Below, one piece after another: positions 9,368 through 17,320 of a stretch of DNA of 64,000 bases. Positions within the stretch are counted from its first letter, which is position 1. Each line of letters opens with the position of its first letter. Origin of the DNA: Streptomyces chartreusis (GTDB lineage: Bacteria > Actinomycetota > Actinomycetes > Streptomycetales > Streptomycetaceae); assembly GCF_008704715.1 (NCBI RefSeq), contig NZ_CP023689.1:558001-622000 (forward strand). The letters are read 5' to 3'. A program made the translations under genes and the position numbers. Under the pieces are notes generated by a model. That model was given only the letters and a program-made list of their open reading frames with translations, searched no databases and had not been told where the DNA came from.

Positions 9368-10186
9368 GTGAAACACCCCACGCACACGTCGCGCCGCACG
9401 CTTCTCACCCTGATAGGCGCGTCACTCGCGTCAGCCCCACTCCTGAGCACCCCCCGTGCCGCCGCGCAGAGCGCCGCGGTGGGACTCGACGACCCGGCGA
9501 AGAAGGAGATCGCCATGAAGCTGGTGTCGAGCGCGGAGAACTCCTCGCTCGACTGGAAGGCGCAGTACAAGTACATCGAGGACATCGGCGACGGCCGCGG
9601 CTACACCGCGGGCATCATCGGCTTCTGCTCCGGCACGGGCGACATGCTCGACCTCGTGGAGCTGTACACCGGCCGCCGCCCCGGCAACGTCCTCGCCTCG
9701 TACCTGCCGGCCCTGCGCCGGGTCGACGGCACCGACTCGCACGACGGCCTCGACCCGAACTACCCGCGCGACTGGGGCCGGGCCGCGCAGGACCAGGCGT
9801 TCAAGCAGGCGCAGAACGACGAGCGCGACCGTGTGTACTTCAACCCGGCCGTGCAGCAGGGCAAGACCGACGGACTGCGCGTGCTCGGCCAGTTCGCGTA
9901 CTACGACGCCATCGTCATGCACGGCGACGGCTCGGACCCGACCAGCTTCCGCAACATCCGCAAGCGCGCCCTGAACCGGGCCCGGCCGCCGGCCCAGGGC
10001 GGTGACGAGGTCACGTACCTCAACGCCTTCCTGGACGCGCGGGTGTGGGCCATGAAGCAGGAGGAGGCCCACAGCGACACCAGCCGGGTCGACACGGCCC
10101 AGCGGGTCTTCCTGCGGGCGGGCAACCTCGACCTCAACACACCGCTGAACTGGAAGGTGTACGGGGACAGCTTCCACATCGACTGA
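9368..10186 (+). CDS. csn: Secreted chitosanase, glycoside hydrolase family 46
   Basis: Endo-chitosanase that cleaves beta-1,4 links in chitosan outside the cell. The 272-residue product starts with GTG behind TTGGAGACGCC and has a Tat-type signal peptide (SRRTLLTLIGASLAS), with likely cleavage after AAAQSA. The mature part closely resembles the Streptomyces sp. N174 enzyme: DDPAKKEIAMKLVSSAEN, DWKAQYKYIEDIGDGRGYT and GFCSGTGDML. The family's general acid Glu (in SSAENSS) and catalytic Asp (in GDGRGY) are both present. GH46 enzymes fold into two mainly helical lobes, and the length is normal. It appears monocistronic, with a perfect operator upstream and a hairpin terminator downstream, so expression is probably induced by chitosan oligosaccharides. 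The repressor gene is not adjacent. Confidence 0.96.
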   Translation: MKHPTHTSRRTLLTLIGASLASAPLLSTPRAAAQSAAVGLDDPAKKEIAMKLVSSAENSSLDWKAQYKYIEDIGDGRGYTAGIIGFCSGTGDMLDLVELYTGRRPGNVLASYLPALRRVDGTDSHDGLDPNYPRDWGRAAQDQAFKQAQNDERDRVYFNPAVQQGKTDGLRVLGQFAYYDAIVMHGDGSDPTSFRNIRKRALNRARPPAQGGDEVTYLNAFLDARVWAMKQEEAHSDTSRVDTAQRVFLRAGNLDLNTPLNWKVYGDSFHID

Positions 10187-10195
10187 CCGGGACCC

Positions 10196-10230
10196 GGGTT
10201 GCCGTACGACCCCCGTCCGTACGGCAACCC
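10196..10230 (+). terminator. Hairpin terminator after chitosanase
   Basis: GGGTTGCCGTACG (10196-10208) pairs perfectly with CGTACGGCAACCC (10218-10230) across a 9-nt loop, 10 bp after the stop codon. There is no clear T-run, as is common in Streptomyces. It could also serve the convergent gene. Confidence 0.7.
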
Positions 10231-10247
10231 ACCCGCCCCGCCGCGGC

Positions 10248-11147
10248 CTAGGGGCGCTGCCCGATGCTGTCCACGACGGCGATGTCCGCCCGGCTGCGCA
10301 TCTCGCGGTACTTGTCGCGGCCCCGGTTGCTGCCCGTCAGCCGCAGGCCCAGGTAGGCGTAGGTCCGCGGGTCGAAGATGAACGAGTAGGTGAGCTCGGG
10401 GTAGGTCACCGCGACCCCCGGGCGGCCGAGCCCGTCGACCGCCTCGTGGTCGGTCCGGATACCGGGGATCCTCGCCACGGCCTCGAAGACGGCGGCCTCC
10501 AGACCGGGCGGCATGACCCGCGGCACCACGAAGAACTGGCACGCGTTCCCGAAGGCCTCGAGGTCGGCTCCGGGGCGCCCCATCCTCAGCACCTTCAGCA
10601 GCTCCGCGGGGTCCGTCGGCCACTTCGCGAGCTTCGCGTACTCGGTCGGCGGCCACGCCACCTCGTGCTCACCGAGCGGCGGGTCGTCGTGAACCTTGCC
10701 GTACTCCTCGCGACGGGACGGCCTGGACCCGTCCACGGAGATCCAGCTCTCGTCCGTCCAGGTCTTCCTCTTCCCGCCCTCCGCATAGGTCCGGGTGATG
10801 AAGTTCCTGGTGTACACGTACTGGTCGTTGCGCGGGACCGGCAGCCGCACGCCTTCGGCCCGGGACCGGTCCGCGGCGCGGTGCAGCAGCTGCGCGGCGC
10901 TCAGCTCGGTCATCCGCGGGCTGTCCGTTCCCCGCTCGCCCCGGGTCGCGTACACGGCGCCTCCCGCGACCGCCGCCCCGGCCGTCCCGGCGACGGCGAC
11001 ACGGAGCATCAGCCGCCGGGACAGCGGGCGCGGACGCCCTTCCTGGACGATGGCGTGCCGCAGTCGGGCGCGGGCGGCGGAGCGGGCGTCGTCGGTGGGC
11101 GGAGGTACATCGGCCGCAAGGTCGCGCACCACGGTGAGGTCATCCAC
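10248..11147 (-). CDS. CU044_5270-family membrane protein linked to ECF sigma factor
   Basis: A 299-residue protein with a basic cytoplasmic N-terminus (about 1-43, MDDLTVVRDLAADVPPPTDDARSAAR), a single transmembrane helix (about 47-66, MLRVAVAGTAGAAVAGGAVYA), and an extracytoplasmic domain of about 230 residues. This layout and its position directly after an ECF sigma gene match the CU044_5270 family of actinobacteria, often thought to act as anti-sigma-like or sensor partners. Its start overlaps the sigma gene by 8 bp, indicating translational coupling. The cytoplasmic segment is short and no zinc-binding HxxxCxxC motif is seen, so it is not a classical ZAS anti-sigma factor. A direct role in holding the sigma factor is inference. 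Confidence 0.82.
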   Translation of the reverse strand: MDDLTVVRDLAADVPPPTDDARSAARARLRHAIVQEGRPRPLSRRLMLRVAVAGTAGAAVAGGAVYATRGERGTDSPRMTELSAAQLLHRAADRSRAEGVRLPVPRNDQYVYTRNFITRTYAEGGKRKTWTDESWISVDGSRPSRREEYGKVHDDPPLGEHEVAWPPTEYAKLAKWPTDPAELLKVLRMGRPGADLEAFGNACQFFVVPRVMPPGLEAAVFEAVARIPGIRTDHEAVDGLGRPGVAVTYPELTYSFIFDPRTYAYLGLRLTGSNRGRDKYREMRSRADIAVVDSIGQRP

Positions 11148-11784
11148 GATCGGTCTCCTCGGTCTCCTCGTGAAGGGCTGCGGGATCCGACCCGCCCAGC
11201 GCCCGGCGCAGGCCGGTGCGCGCCCGGTGCAGTCGCGAACGCACGGTTCCGACCGGGACGCCGAGGGCCTCGGCGGCCTCCGTGTAGTCGAGGTCGCCCC
11301 AGGCGATCAGCAGCAGCACGTCCCGGTTGCGGGCCGGCAGCGCCGCGAGGGCGCCCGCCAGCCGGGCACGGGAGCCCTCGGCACTGACGCGGGCGGCCAC
11401 CCGGTCCTCCAGCGGCTCGCCCTCCGCCGGGGCGGTGCCGGCGACGCGGGAGAGCGCCTTGAGGCGCCGCGCCTCCGCGCGCCGGTGCTGGCCGACCAGG
11501 TTGGTGACGATGCCGTACAGCCACGGGCGTGCGTGGGTGCGCGCGAGGTCGTAGCGGCGGCGCTGCTGGAAGGCGATCACGAAGGTCTCGGCCATCAGGT
11601 CGTCGGCGACCTCGGTGCCCAGCCGCCTGGCGACGTACCGGTGGATGTCGTCGGCGTAGCGGTTGAAGAGCACCGCGAACACGTCGGGGTCGGCCCAGGA
11701 CCGCTCGATGGCCGAGGCGTCGGAGTCGGGGTCGTCGTGCGGGCCGGGCACGGCGTGGACTCCGACGCCTGTCGCAGCGGTCAC
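11140..11784 (-). CDS. ECF-type RNA polymerase sigma factor
   Basis: A 214-residue sigma-70 family factor of the extracytoplasmic-function group. Region 2 includes FAVLFNRYADDIHRYVARRLG, then DDLMAETFVIAFQQRRRYD and RPWLYGIVTNLVGQHRR; region 4 includes ALPARNRDVLLLIAWGDLDYTEAAEALGVPVGTVRSRLHRAR. The chosen start is the GTG at 11784, preceded by GGAAGG at a good distance. A longer frame begins at 11871, but its first 29 residues are not sigma-like and lack a ribosome site. The last codons overlap the following membrane-protein gene, so the two form an operon. ECF factors are usually freed by a membrane partner on an outside signal. Target promoters are unknown. The gene is divergent from fprA. 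Confidence 0.92.
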   Translation of the reverse strand: MTAATGVGVHAVPGPHDDPDSDASAIERSWADPDVFAVLFNRYADDIHRYVARRLGTEVADDLMAETFVIAFQQRRRYDLARTHARPWLYGIVTNLVGQHRRAEARRLKALSRVAGTAPAEGEPLEDRVAARVSAEGSRARLAGALAALPARNRDVLLLIAWGDLDYTEAAEALGVPVGTVRSRLHRARTGLRRALGGSDPAALHEETEETDRG

Positions 11785-11892
11785 TGCTCGCCTTCCAGGT
11801 TCATGGATTTCCCTCGAGGTCGCGGGCGTGGTCGACAGCTGTTGGCCGATGCCCGTGTTCGAGTTCCACATCCTCTGGTCATAGAATTGATT

Positions 11893-11904
11893 TATGAGCT
11901 CATA
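11893..11904. promoter_or_regulatory. Perfect 12-bp palindrome between sigma gene and fprA
   Basis: TATGAGCTCATA sits in an unusually AT-rich stretch of the divergent region. It may be an operator or part of a promoter for either gene. I could not match it to a known regulator. Confidence 0.4.
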
Positions 11905-11924
11905 GGTCGGACCCGCGTACCGAC

Positions 11925-11938
11925 TTAGGCTTGCCTTA
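11925..11938 (+). promoter_or_regulatory. Iron-box-like site (DmdR/IdeR type) upstream of fprA
   Basis: TTAGGCTTGCCTTA matches 13 of 14 positions of the downstream half of the actinobacterial iron-box consensus, TTAGGCTNRCCTAA. A further TTAGGCT follows at 11941. It lies about 50 bp before the fprA start, where DmdR1/IdeR repressors bind, so iron repression of this reductase is plausible. Confidence 0.6.
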
Positions 11939-11989
11939 GTTTAGGCTTCCCGTCGAGTCGATCTATCGCCGCTCGAAGGGAACCTGATC

Positions 11990-13354
11990 ATGCCCCGCCC
12001 CCTGCGGGTAGCCATCGTCGGAGCCGGCCCCGCCGGGATCTACGCCGCCGACGCGTTGCTCAAGTCCGAGGTGGCCGCCGAGCCCGGCGTTTCCATCGAC
12101 CTGTTCGAGCGCATGCCCGCGCCGTTCGGACTGATCCGTTACGGCGTCGCCCCCGACCACCCCCGCATCAAGGGCATCATCACGGCCCTCCACCAGGTGC
12201 TCGACAAGCCGCAGATCCGTCTCTTCGGCAACGTCGACTACCCGGGGGACCTGAGCCTGGACGACCTGCGCGCGTTCTACGACGCCGTGATCTTCTCGAC
12301 CGGCGCGACGGCCGACCGTGCGCTGCCGATCCCGGGCATCGACCTCGACGGCTCGTACGGCGCGGCGGACTTCGTCTCCTGGTACGACGGCCACCCGGAC
12401 GTGCCGCGCACCTGGCCGCTGGAGGCGGAGAAGGTCGCCGTGCTCGGCGTCGGCAACGTCGCGCTGGACGTGGCCCGCATCCTGGCCAAGACGGCGGACG
12501 AGCTGCTCCCGACCGAGATCCCGCCGAACGTCCACGACGGCCTGAAGGCCAACAAGGCGCTGGAGATCCACGTGTTCGGCCGCCGCGGCCCGGCACAGGC
12601 GAAGTTCTCCCCGATGGAGCTGCGGGAGCTGGACCACTCCCCCAACATCGAGGTCATCGTCGACCCCGAGGACATCGACTACGACGCGGGCTCGATCGAG
12701 ACCCGGCGCGGCAACAAGCAGGCCGACATGGTCGCCAAGACCCTGGAGAACTGGGCGATCCGCGACGTCGGCGACCGCCCGCACAAGCTGTTCCTGCACT
12801 TCTTCGAGTCGCCCTCGGAGGTCCTCGGCGAGGACGGCAAGGTCGTCGGCCTGCGCACCGAGCGCACCACCCTCGACGGCACCGGCAACGTCAAGGGCAC
12901 CGGCGAGTTCAAGGACTGGGACGTCACCGCGATCTACCGCGCCGTCGGCTACCTCTCCGACAAACTCCCCAAGCTGCCCTGGGACATCGAGTCGGGCACG
13001 GTCCCGGACGAGGGCGGCCGGGTGATACAGGAGTCCGGCGAGCACCTTCAGTCGACGTACGTCACCGGCTGGATCCGGCGCGGTCCGGTGGGCCTCATCG
13101 GGCACACCAAGGGCGACGCCAACGAGACGGTGTCGAACCTGCTGGCCGACTTCGCGGGCGGCCGTCTCCAGACGCCGTCCTCGCCCGAGCCGGAGGCCGT
13201 GGACGCCTTCCTGGCCGAGCGGAACGTGCGGTTCACCACGTGGGAGGGCTGGTACAAGCTCGACGCCGCCGAGAAGGCGCTGGGCGAGCCGCAGGGCCGT
13301 GAGCGCGTGAAGCTCGTCGAGCGCGAGGACATGCTCCGCGAGAGCGGCGCGTAA
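11990..13354 (+). CDS. fprA: Ferredoxin/flavodoxin-NADP+ reductase, FprA type
   Basis: FAD-dependent reductase moving electrons between NADPH and ferredoxin, of the adrenodoxin-reductase-like FprA family (about 450-460 residues; here 454). The FAD-binding GxGxxG motif is near the N-terminus (VAIVGAGPAGIYAADAL), followed by the family signature PAPFGLIRYGVAPDHP. The NADP-binding Rossmann motif is VAVLGVGNVALDVARIL near 150, then FGRRGPAQAKFSPMELREL. The conserved TGWIRRGPVGLIGHTKGDANETV occurs near 360. The ATG at 11990 follows AAGGGA. In Streptomyces such reductases feed cytochrome P450s and other ferredoxin-dependent enzymes, but none is encoded next to it. The iron-box-like site upstream suggests control by iron. 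It ends in a strong hairpin. Confidence 0.94.
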   Translation: MPRPLRVAIVGAGPAGIYAADALLKSEVAAEPGVSIDLFERMPAPFGLIRYGVAPDHPRIKGIITALHQVLDKPQIRLFGNVDYPGDLSLDDLRAFYDAVIFSTGATADRALPIPGIDLDGSYGAADFVSWYDGHPDVPRTWPLEAEKVAVLGVGNVALDVARILAKTADELLPTEIPPNVHDGLKANKALEIHVFGRRGPAQAKFSPMELRELDHSPNIEVIVDPEDIDYDAGSIETRRGNKQADMVAKTLENWAIRDVGDRPHKLFLHFFESPSEVLGEDGKVVGLRTERTTLDGTGNVKGTGEFKDWDVTAIYRAVGYLSDKLPKLPWDIESGTVPDEGGRVIQESGEHLQSTYVTGWIRRGPVGLIGHTKGDANETVSNLLADFAGGRLQTPSSPEPEAVDAFLAERNVRFTTWEGWYKLDAAEKALGEPQGRERVKLVEREDMLRESGA

Positions 13355-13374
13355 CCCGCCGACCGGCATCGACC

Positions 13375-13408
13375 GGGAGGGCCGGAGGTTCACACCTTCG
13401 GCCCTCCC
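13375..13408 (+). terminator. Rho-independent-like terminator after fprA
   Basis: A 15-bp stem (13375-13389 with 13394-13408, one G-U pair) closes on a TCAC loop and is followed by TGTATTTTCC. It begins 20 bp after the fprA stop codon and is the most canonical terminator in the window. Confidence 0.85.
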
Positions 13409-13453
13409 TGTATTTTCCTCTCCCCGATGATCTCCGCCTGTTAGCGTCCCCCG

Positions 13454-14419
13454 GTGTTCTCACTCCTGGAGCCCCCTTTCCTGACCCGGCTGCGCGACGC
13501 GCGGCGGGTGCTCATCGCCGGCGCGGGCGGCGGTTTCGACGTGTACGCCGGACTGCCCCTGGCCCTCGCCCTGCGCGCGGCCGGCAAGGACGTCCACCTG
13601 GCCAACCTGTCCTTCTCCGACCTCTACGGGCTGGACCTCGACACGTGGGTGGACCACGACGTCGCGGCGATACGCCCGGACACCGCCGCGCGCGGCGACT
13701 ACTTCCCCGAGCGGACGCTCGCCCGCTGGCTGGCCGGGCAGGACCTGCCCGACACGGTGTACGCCTTCCCCCGCACGGGCGTGCGGCCGCTCCGGGACGC
13801 CTACCGCACGCTTCTGGCGCATCTGGGCGGGGTGGACGCCGTCGTCCTGGTGGACGGCGGTACCGACATCCTCATGCGCGGCGACGAGAACGGGCTGGGC
13901 ACGCCGGAGGAGGACATGGCGAGCCTGGCGGCCGTGGCCGGGCTCGACGAGGTCGCCGTACGGCTGGTGGCGTGCCTGGGGTTCGGGGTGGACGCCTATC
14001 ACGGGGTCAACCACTCGCTGGTGCTGGAGAATCTCGCCGCACTGGACCGCGAGGGCGGCTACCTCGGCGCGTTCTCGCTGCCGCGCGACAGCCATGAGGG
14101 GCGCCTGTACCTCGACGCGGTGGCGCACGCCCAGCGGTGCACGCCGGACCATCCGAGCATCGTCCAGGGGTCCGTCGCCGCAGCGGTGCGCGGCGAGTTC
14201 GGCGACGTCCGGTTCACCGAGCGGACCAAGGGCGGCGAACTGTTCGTCAATCCGCTCATGGCCCTGTACTTCTGCGTCGACGCGCCCGCGCTGGCCCGGC
14301 ACAACCTGTATCTCGACCGGCTCGAGAACACCGCGCTCATGCGCCAGATCAGTTCGGTCATCTCGGACTTCCGCGACGAGCTCCCCCGTCAGCGGCCACC
14401 GCGGGCCTACCCGCACTGA
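13454..14419 (+). CDS. DUF1152 domain protein
   Basis: A 321-residue cytoplasmic protein. The N-terminus RVLIAGAGGGFDVYAGLPLALALRAAGKDVHLANLSFSDL looks like a glycine-rich nucleotide-binding turn and is typical of DUF1152 proteins found across actinobacteria. Other conserved-looking segments are VVLVDGGTDILMRGDENGLGTPEEDMASLAAV and GFGVDAYHGVNHSLVLENLAAL. The biochemical role of the family is not established. The GTG start has no ribosome site; TTAGCGT lies 8 bp ahead, so the mRNA may be leaderless. It stands alone between the fprA terminator and the next secreted-protein gene. Confidence 0.85.
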   Translation: MFSLLEPPFLTRLRDARRVLIAGAGGGFDVYAGLPLALALRAAGKDVHLANLSFSDLYGLDLDTWVDHDVAAIRPDTAARGDYFPERTLARWLAGQDLPDTVYAFPRTGVRPLRDAYRTLLAHLGGVDAVVLVDGGTDILMRGDENGLGTPEEDMASLAAVAGLDEVAVRLVACLGFGVDAYHGVNHSLVLENLAALDREGGYLGAFSLPRDSHEGRLYLDAVAHAQRCTPDHPSIVQGSVAAAVRGEFGDVRFTERTKGGELFVNPLMALYFCVDAPALARHNLYLDRLENTALMRQISSVISDFRDELPRQRPPRAYPH

Positions 14420-14521
14420 CGCACCCGCGTCCCGCATTTCGGTGAAATCGACGTAGCACCCGTATCGCCTGGTTAAAATCCTGATCTTCACAGAAGTTCC
14501 ACACAGGGGGGATGTTTCTCC

Positions 14522-15016
14522 ATGCGCATACGCATGTTCGTCACGACCGCGCTCGCCACCGGCACCCTCGCCGCACTCGCCGCCGCACCCGCACAGGCCA
14601 CCGAGTACTCGTCCGCGCTGAAGGTCCGCGGCATCCAGTACGACGCGCCCGGCAGCGACTCCAACAGCTGCCGCACCGGCAACACCGACGAGGAATACCT
14701 GACGATCAAGAACTACTCGTCGGGCACGACGGTCAACCTCAAGGGCTACGTCGTGAAGGACAAGGCCGGCAACAGGTTCACGTTCACGGCGAACCACTAC
14801 CTCCAGCCCGGCGACTACGTGAAGCTGCGCGGCGGCAACGGCACCGACTCCGACACGAAGAACGTCGTCTACCGCGACAACTGCAACTTCATGTGGAACA
14901 ACGACAAGGACACGATCTACCTCTACAAGCCCTCGGGCGCCGGGGCGGACTCGCACGCCTACACCAAGTCCCAGAACGACCGGGACGGCAACGGCTACAT
15001 CACGTACCACAACTGA
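14522..15016 (+). CDS. Secreted lamin-tail (LTD) domain protein
   Basis: A 164-residue exported protein. A Sec signal peptide (about 1-28, MRIRMFVTTALATGTLAALA to AAPAQA) is followed by an LTD-like beta-sandwich: EYSSALKVRGIQYDAPGSD, EEYLTIKNYSSGTTVNLKGYVVKDKAGNRFTF, YLQPGDYVKLRGG, DTIYLYKPSGA. Two cysteines (in NSCRTG and DNCNFM) could form a disulfide outside the cell. Bacterial LTD proteins occur alone or joined to nucleases and other secreted enzymes; their role when free is unknown. A G-rich ribosome site (AGGGGGGAT) precedes the ATG, and a 16-bp terminator hairpin follows. Confidence 0.88.
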   Translation: MRIRMFVTTALATGTLAALAAAPAQATEYSSALKVRGIQYDAPGSDSNSCRTGNTDEEYLTIKNYSSGTTVNLKGYVVKDKAGNRFTFTANHYLQPGDYVKLRGGNGTDSDTKNVVYRDNCNFMWNNDKDTIYLYKPSGAGADSHAYTKSQNDRDGNGYITYHN

Positions 15017-15030
15017 GCGGACGTGGCGGA

Positions 15031-15075
15031 TGAGCGGGACCCGCCCCAATGCGGATGGTGGGCGGGTCCCGCTCA
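15031..15075 (+). terminator. Hairpin terminator after LTD gene
   Basis: TGAGCGGGACCCGCCC (15031-15046) pairs perfectly with GGGCGGGTCCCGCTCA (15060-15075) over a 13-nt loop, starting 15 bp after the stop codon. Confidence 0.82.
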
Positions 15076-15234
15076 ACGAGTCATTGTCATGACGGGACGG
15101 GGCGCGGGCCACGGGTGAAAGGCCATCGGCGGGTGCGGATCACGCACACCCCGTGTGCGGACCCCGGCGAGTGGGCAGTCATCTGCGACGACGATACTTG
15201 TAAGAAGCACGCGCCCCCGCCCATAGATGGACCC

Positions 15235-16398
15235 ATGCCCAGTTCCTCCAGCACCCGTCCCACGACTCCTCCCACGGTGTGGTCGGCCCACGGCCGCCAC
15301 CCGGGCCCCGCAGCTCAGGACGCGGTCCGCACCGCACTGCGGCAGCTCAAGGACAACCGCACCATCGACGACTTCCTGGAACTGCCCGAGGACGAGGCCG
15401 CCCAGGACTGGATCTTCGAGGCCCGATGGCGGGTCGCCGGCTCCCTGACCGTACGGGCCCGGCTGACCGTCCGGCGCGACTCGGGCAGCGGCCAGGAGTG
15501 GGTGCTGGTCGCCGAGGCCGAGGCTCCGTGGGATCCCCGTTGGCCCTCTCCGGCCGCGATGTTCTGGCCGCAGGAGCCGGACGCGACCTGGGACCACGAC
15601 CCGGTCACGGGCCTGCGACTGCGCGAGATCAACCCCCTCGACCCGGACGACAAGGCCGTACGGCGCATACTGCGGGACGCCGCCCGGGACGGCTGGAGCA
15701 TCCATGTCGTCGTCCACGAGGCCATGACCACCGACCAGCGCGGACAGGTGCCGCTCGCCGGGATGCTGCCGCCGAGCCTGCGGCACCGGGTCGTCGAGCA
15801 CCGCGCCGCGCCCAGCCAGCTGCGCGTCGTGAACTGGGCCCTGCGGGACCTCGGTTTGCAGGTGCCGCGCGGCGGCGCCGTGGTGCTGCCCGGCGCTCCG
15901 GCGCCGGACGACTACGACGCCGACGCCTTCGCCGTGCGCAGCGTCTTCCTCGACGGCTCGGAGCCGGCCGAACTCATCCACGCCGTGACACGCTTCGCCG
16001 CGCTGCCGCGACCCCTGCCCGAGGACGCCCAGGAGGCCCTCACCGCCCTGCGCGACGACTGGCGGCTGCTGACCCTCGAGGAGGAGCTCACGCGCGAGCG
16101 CAAGCTCGTGGCGATGTACGCGGAGGCCCTGGACGCGATGACGAAGTCCCGCGACCTGTACCGCGAGGCCGCCGAGCAGGCGCACGCGGCGCTGGCCGCG
16201 TTCCGGGAGTCCGCCGACGCCGCACCCGAACGGCAGCCGCAGCCGGCCGCTGTCGCGGCACCCTCGCCCCTCCAACAACTGACCCGCACCTTCGAACGCC
16301 TCAAGAGCTCGACCCGGCCCCGCAAGGCCGCTCCTGACACCGTCGTCGAGCAGGAGCCCGAGACCGTCGTGGCCCAGCGGGAGACTTCGGACCGGTAA
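15235..16398 (+). CDS. Conserved hypothetical protein
   Basis: I do not recognise this gene. The frame is open from 15049, but the first 62 residues are not protein-like and overlap the terminator region, so I start at the ATG at 15235, giving 387 residues. Visible features are an acidic N-terminal domain with many tryptophans (EAAQDWIFEARWRVAGSL, EAPWDPRWPSPAAMFWPQEPDATWDHD), a helical segment at about 280-330 that may be a coiled coil (LTLEEELTRERKLVAMYAEAL), and a C-terminal tail rich in Ala, Pro and Gln. No signal peptide or membrane helix is present. No ribosome site precedes the start. It appears monocistronic. Confidence 0.7.
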   Translation: MPSSSSTRPTTPPTVWSAHGRHPGPAAQDAVRTALRQLKDNRTIDDFLELPEDEAAQDWIFEARWRVAGSLTVRARLTVRRDSGSGQEWVLVAEAEAPWDPRWPSPAAMFWPQEPDATWDHDPVTGLRLREINPLDPDDKAVRRILRDAARDGWSIHVVVHEAMTTDQRGQVPLAGMLPPSLRHRVVEHRAAPSQLRVVNWALRDLGLQVPRGGAVVLPGAPAPDDYDADAFAVRSVFLDGSEPAELIHAVTRFAALPRPLPEDAQEALTALRDDWRLLTLEEELTRERKLVAMYAEALDAMTKSRDLYREAAEQAHAALAAFRESADAAPERQPQPAAVAAPSPLQQLTRTFERLKSSTRPRKAAPDTVVEQEPETVVAQRETSDR

Positions 16399-16698
16399 CG
16401 GCAGCCGGTCGTCGGTGGCTGGTCGCGCAGTTCCCCGCGCCCCTGGGTCGGCTTTGAGCAGGGCGCTGCGACGTACGGGGGATGCGGCGCTTTCGTGGGG
16501 CCCGGCTACTGCGTCATGCGGGTGGTATTCGGTGCGCGGGCGGGGCGGGGGAGGCAGGTGACCGCCTCGTTTGTGCGTCTTCCGTCCTGACGGGTGATGC
16601 GATGCGGCCGGGTGACCGTCGTCATGCAATGTGCGCGACCGGAGCGGGCATCCGATTAGCAGTGCGTGTGACGTGCGGCACCGGCAGGAGGAGGGTCA
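16399..16698. other. Intergenic region, no gene seen
   Basis: A 300-bp gap holding a dispersed repeat near its start (annotated separately) and the ribosome site GGAGGAGGG of the next gene at its end. I see no credible coding frame between them. The terminator for the upstream gene is probably the repeat itself. Confidence 0.5.
16415..16445 (+). repeat. Streptomyces dispersed intergenic repeat
   Basis: The stretch around GGTCGCGCAGTTCCCCGCGC followed by CCCT is a sequence I recognise as occurring many times in Streptomyces genomes just after genes. The GCGC arms around a pyrimidine-rich loop can form a hairpin. It may act as a transcription terminator. Confidence 0.6.
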
Positions 16699-16995
16699 GT
16701 GGAGTCGACCACCGCGGTGATCGTCGCCGCCGTGGCCCTCGCGGCCGTCGTGCTCGCCGTGGCCGTCGGGGTGCTGGTGCGGCTCGTGCGGACGCGGCGC
16801 CTGCTGCGGCGATCCGGGCTGCCTACCGGGCCGCGGTGGGTGTTCTGGGGTGCCGTCCTCTACTTCGTGCTGCCGGCCGATCTGGTGCCCGATCCGGTGT
16901 ATCTGGACGACATCGGCGTGCTCTTGCTGGCACTGCGTACCCTGCGCCGTTCTCCCGAAGCGGGACCGCCGGACGCCGTTGATTACAGAAAGTAA
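16699..16995 (+). CDS. YkvA/DUF1232-like small membrane protein
   Basis: A 98-residue protein starting with GTG directly after an excellent ribosome site (GGAGGAGGG). One transmembrane helix covers about residues 6-28. A second hydrophobic segment (about 47-60) carries the YFVLPADLVPDPVYLDDIGVL pattern typical of DUF1232/YkvA proteins, where a conserved PxDLxPD motif sits in a membrane hairpin. The function of the family is unknown. It lies just upstream of the tgmA/tgmB locus on the same strand, but 118 bp including an AT-rich repeat region separate them, so it is probably not part of that operon. Confidence 0.78.
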   Translation: MESTTAVIVAAVALAAVVLAVAVGVLVRLVRTRRLLRRSGLPTGPRWVFWGAVLYFVLPADLVPDPVYLDDIGVLLLALRTLRRSPEAGPPDAVDYRK

Positions 16996-17040
16996 GGAAA
17001 CCAATCACTCGTTCGATTCGTTTAAGTAAGTGGAAACCAA
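16990..17040 (+). promoter_or_regulatory. AT-rich direct repeats upstream of tgmA
   Basis: AAGTAAGGAAACCAA (16990-17004) recurs as AAGTAAGTGGAAACCAA (17024-17040), about 35 bp apart, in one of the most AT-rich stretches of the window. It lies 70-120 bp before tgmA and is a good candidate for a promoter with a direct-repeat activator or repressor site. Confidence 0.5.
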
Positions 17041-17112
17041 AAGGCGTCGGTGACCGAGGGCCGCCGCCGGGTGGCCAGGCTCGATCGGAGCAGCACCTGT
17101 AAGGGAGAGACG

Positions 17113-17304
17113 ATGCAACCGTTCGCGCTCAACTATGCACGGCCGGCCGCGGAGTTGGAGGTCACCACTCCGTACGTCTACGACTCCGGTTTGCAGTTGA
17201 ACGTGCTCCGTGACGGCCGCATAGCCGCCCGTGATCACGCCTTGATGCGGGAGTTGGGCACCACGACGTCCACAGCGGGCTCCAAGACTCACTTCGACGA
17301 CTGA
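17113..17304 (+). CDS. tgmA: ATP-grasp-modified RiPP precursor peptide TgmA
   Basis: A 63-residue precursor of a ribosomally made, post-translationally modified peptide (graspetide type). The leader reads MQPFALNYARPAAELEVTTP, then YVYDSGLQLNVLRDGRIAARDHALMRELG; the short C-terminal core, TTTSTAGSKTHFDD, has hydroxyl donors (T, S), a lysine, and acidic acceptors (two terminal Asp). This matches the actinobacterial GRASP_targ precursor family that always sits beside an ATP-grasp ligase. The ATG at 17113 follows GGGAGAG; the frame is open upstream but without protein-like sequence. The ligase gene starts 16 bp downstream. The expected reaction links core side chains by ester or amide bonds. The final structure is unknown. 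Confidence 0.92.
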   Translation: MQPFALNYARPAAELEVTTPYVYDSGLQLNVLRDGRIAARDHALMRELGTTTSTAGSKTHFDD

Positions 17305-17320
17305 ACACAGGCCGGCGAAT

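Noticed and set aside
11785..11871. Longer sigma-factor frame from 11871
   Set aside because: The added residues are not sigma-like, and GGAAGG stands at the right distance from the GTG at 11784.
13460..15112. 550-residue open frame on the minus strand
   Set aside because: It is antisense to the DUF1152 and LTD genes and reads as Val/Gly/Arg-rich shadow sequence with no motif.
15049..15234. Extension of the hypothetical gene to 15049
   Set aside because: It would begin inside the terminator hairpin of the LTD gene and adds composition unlike the rest of the protein.
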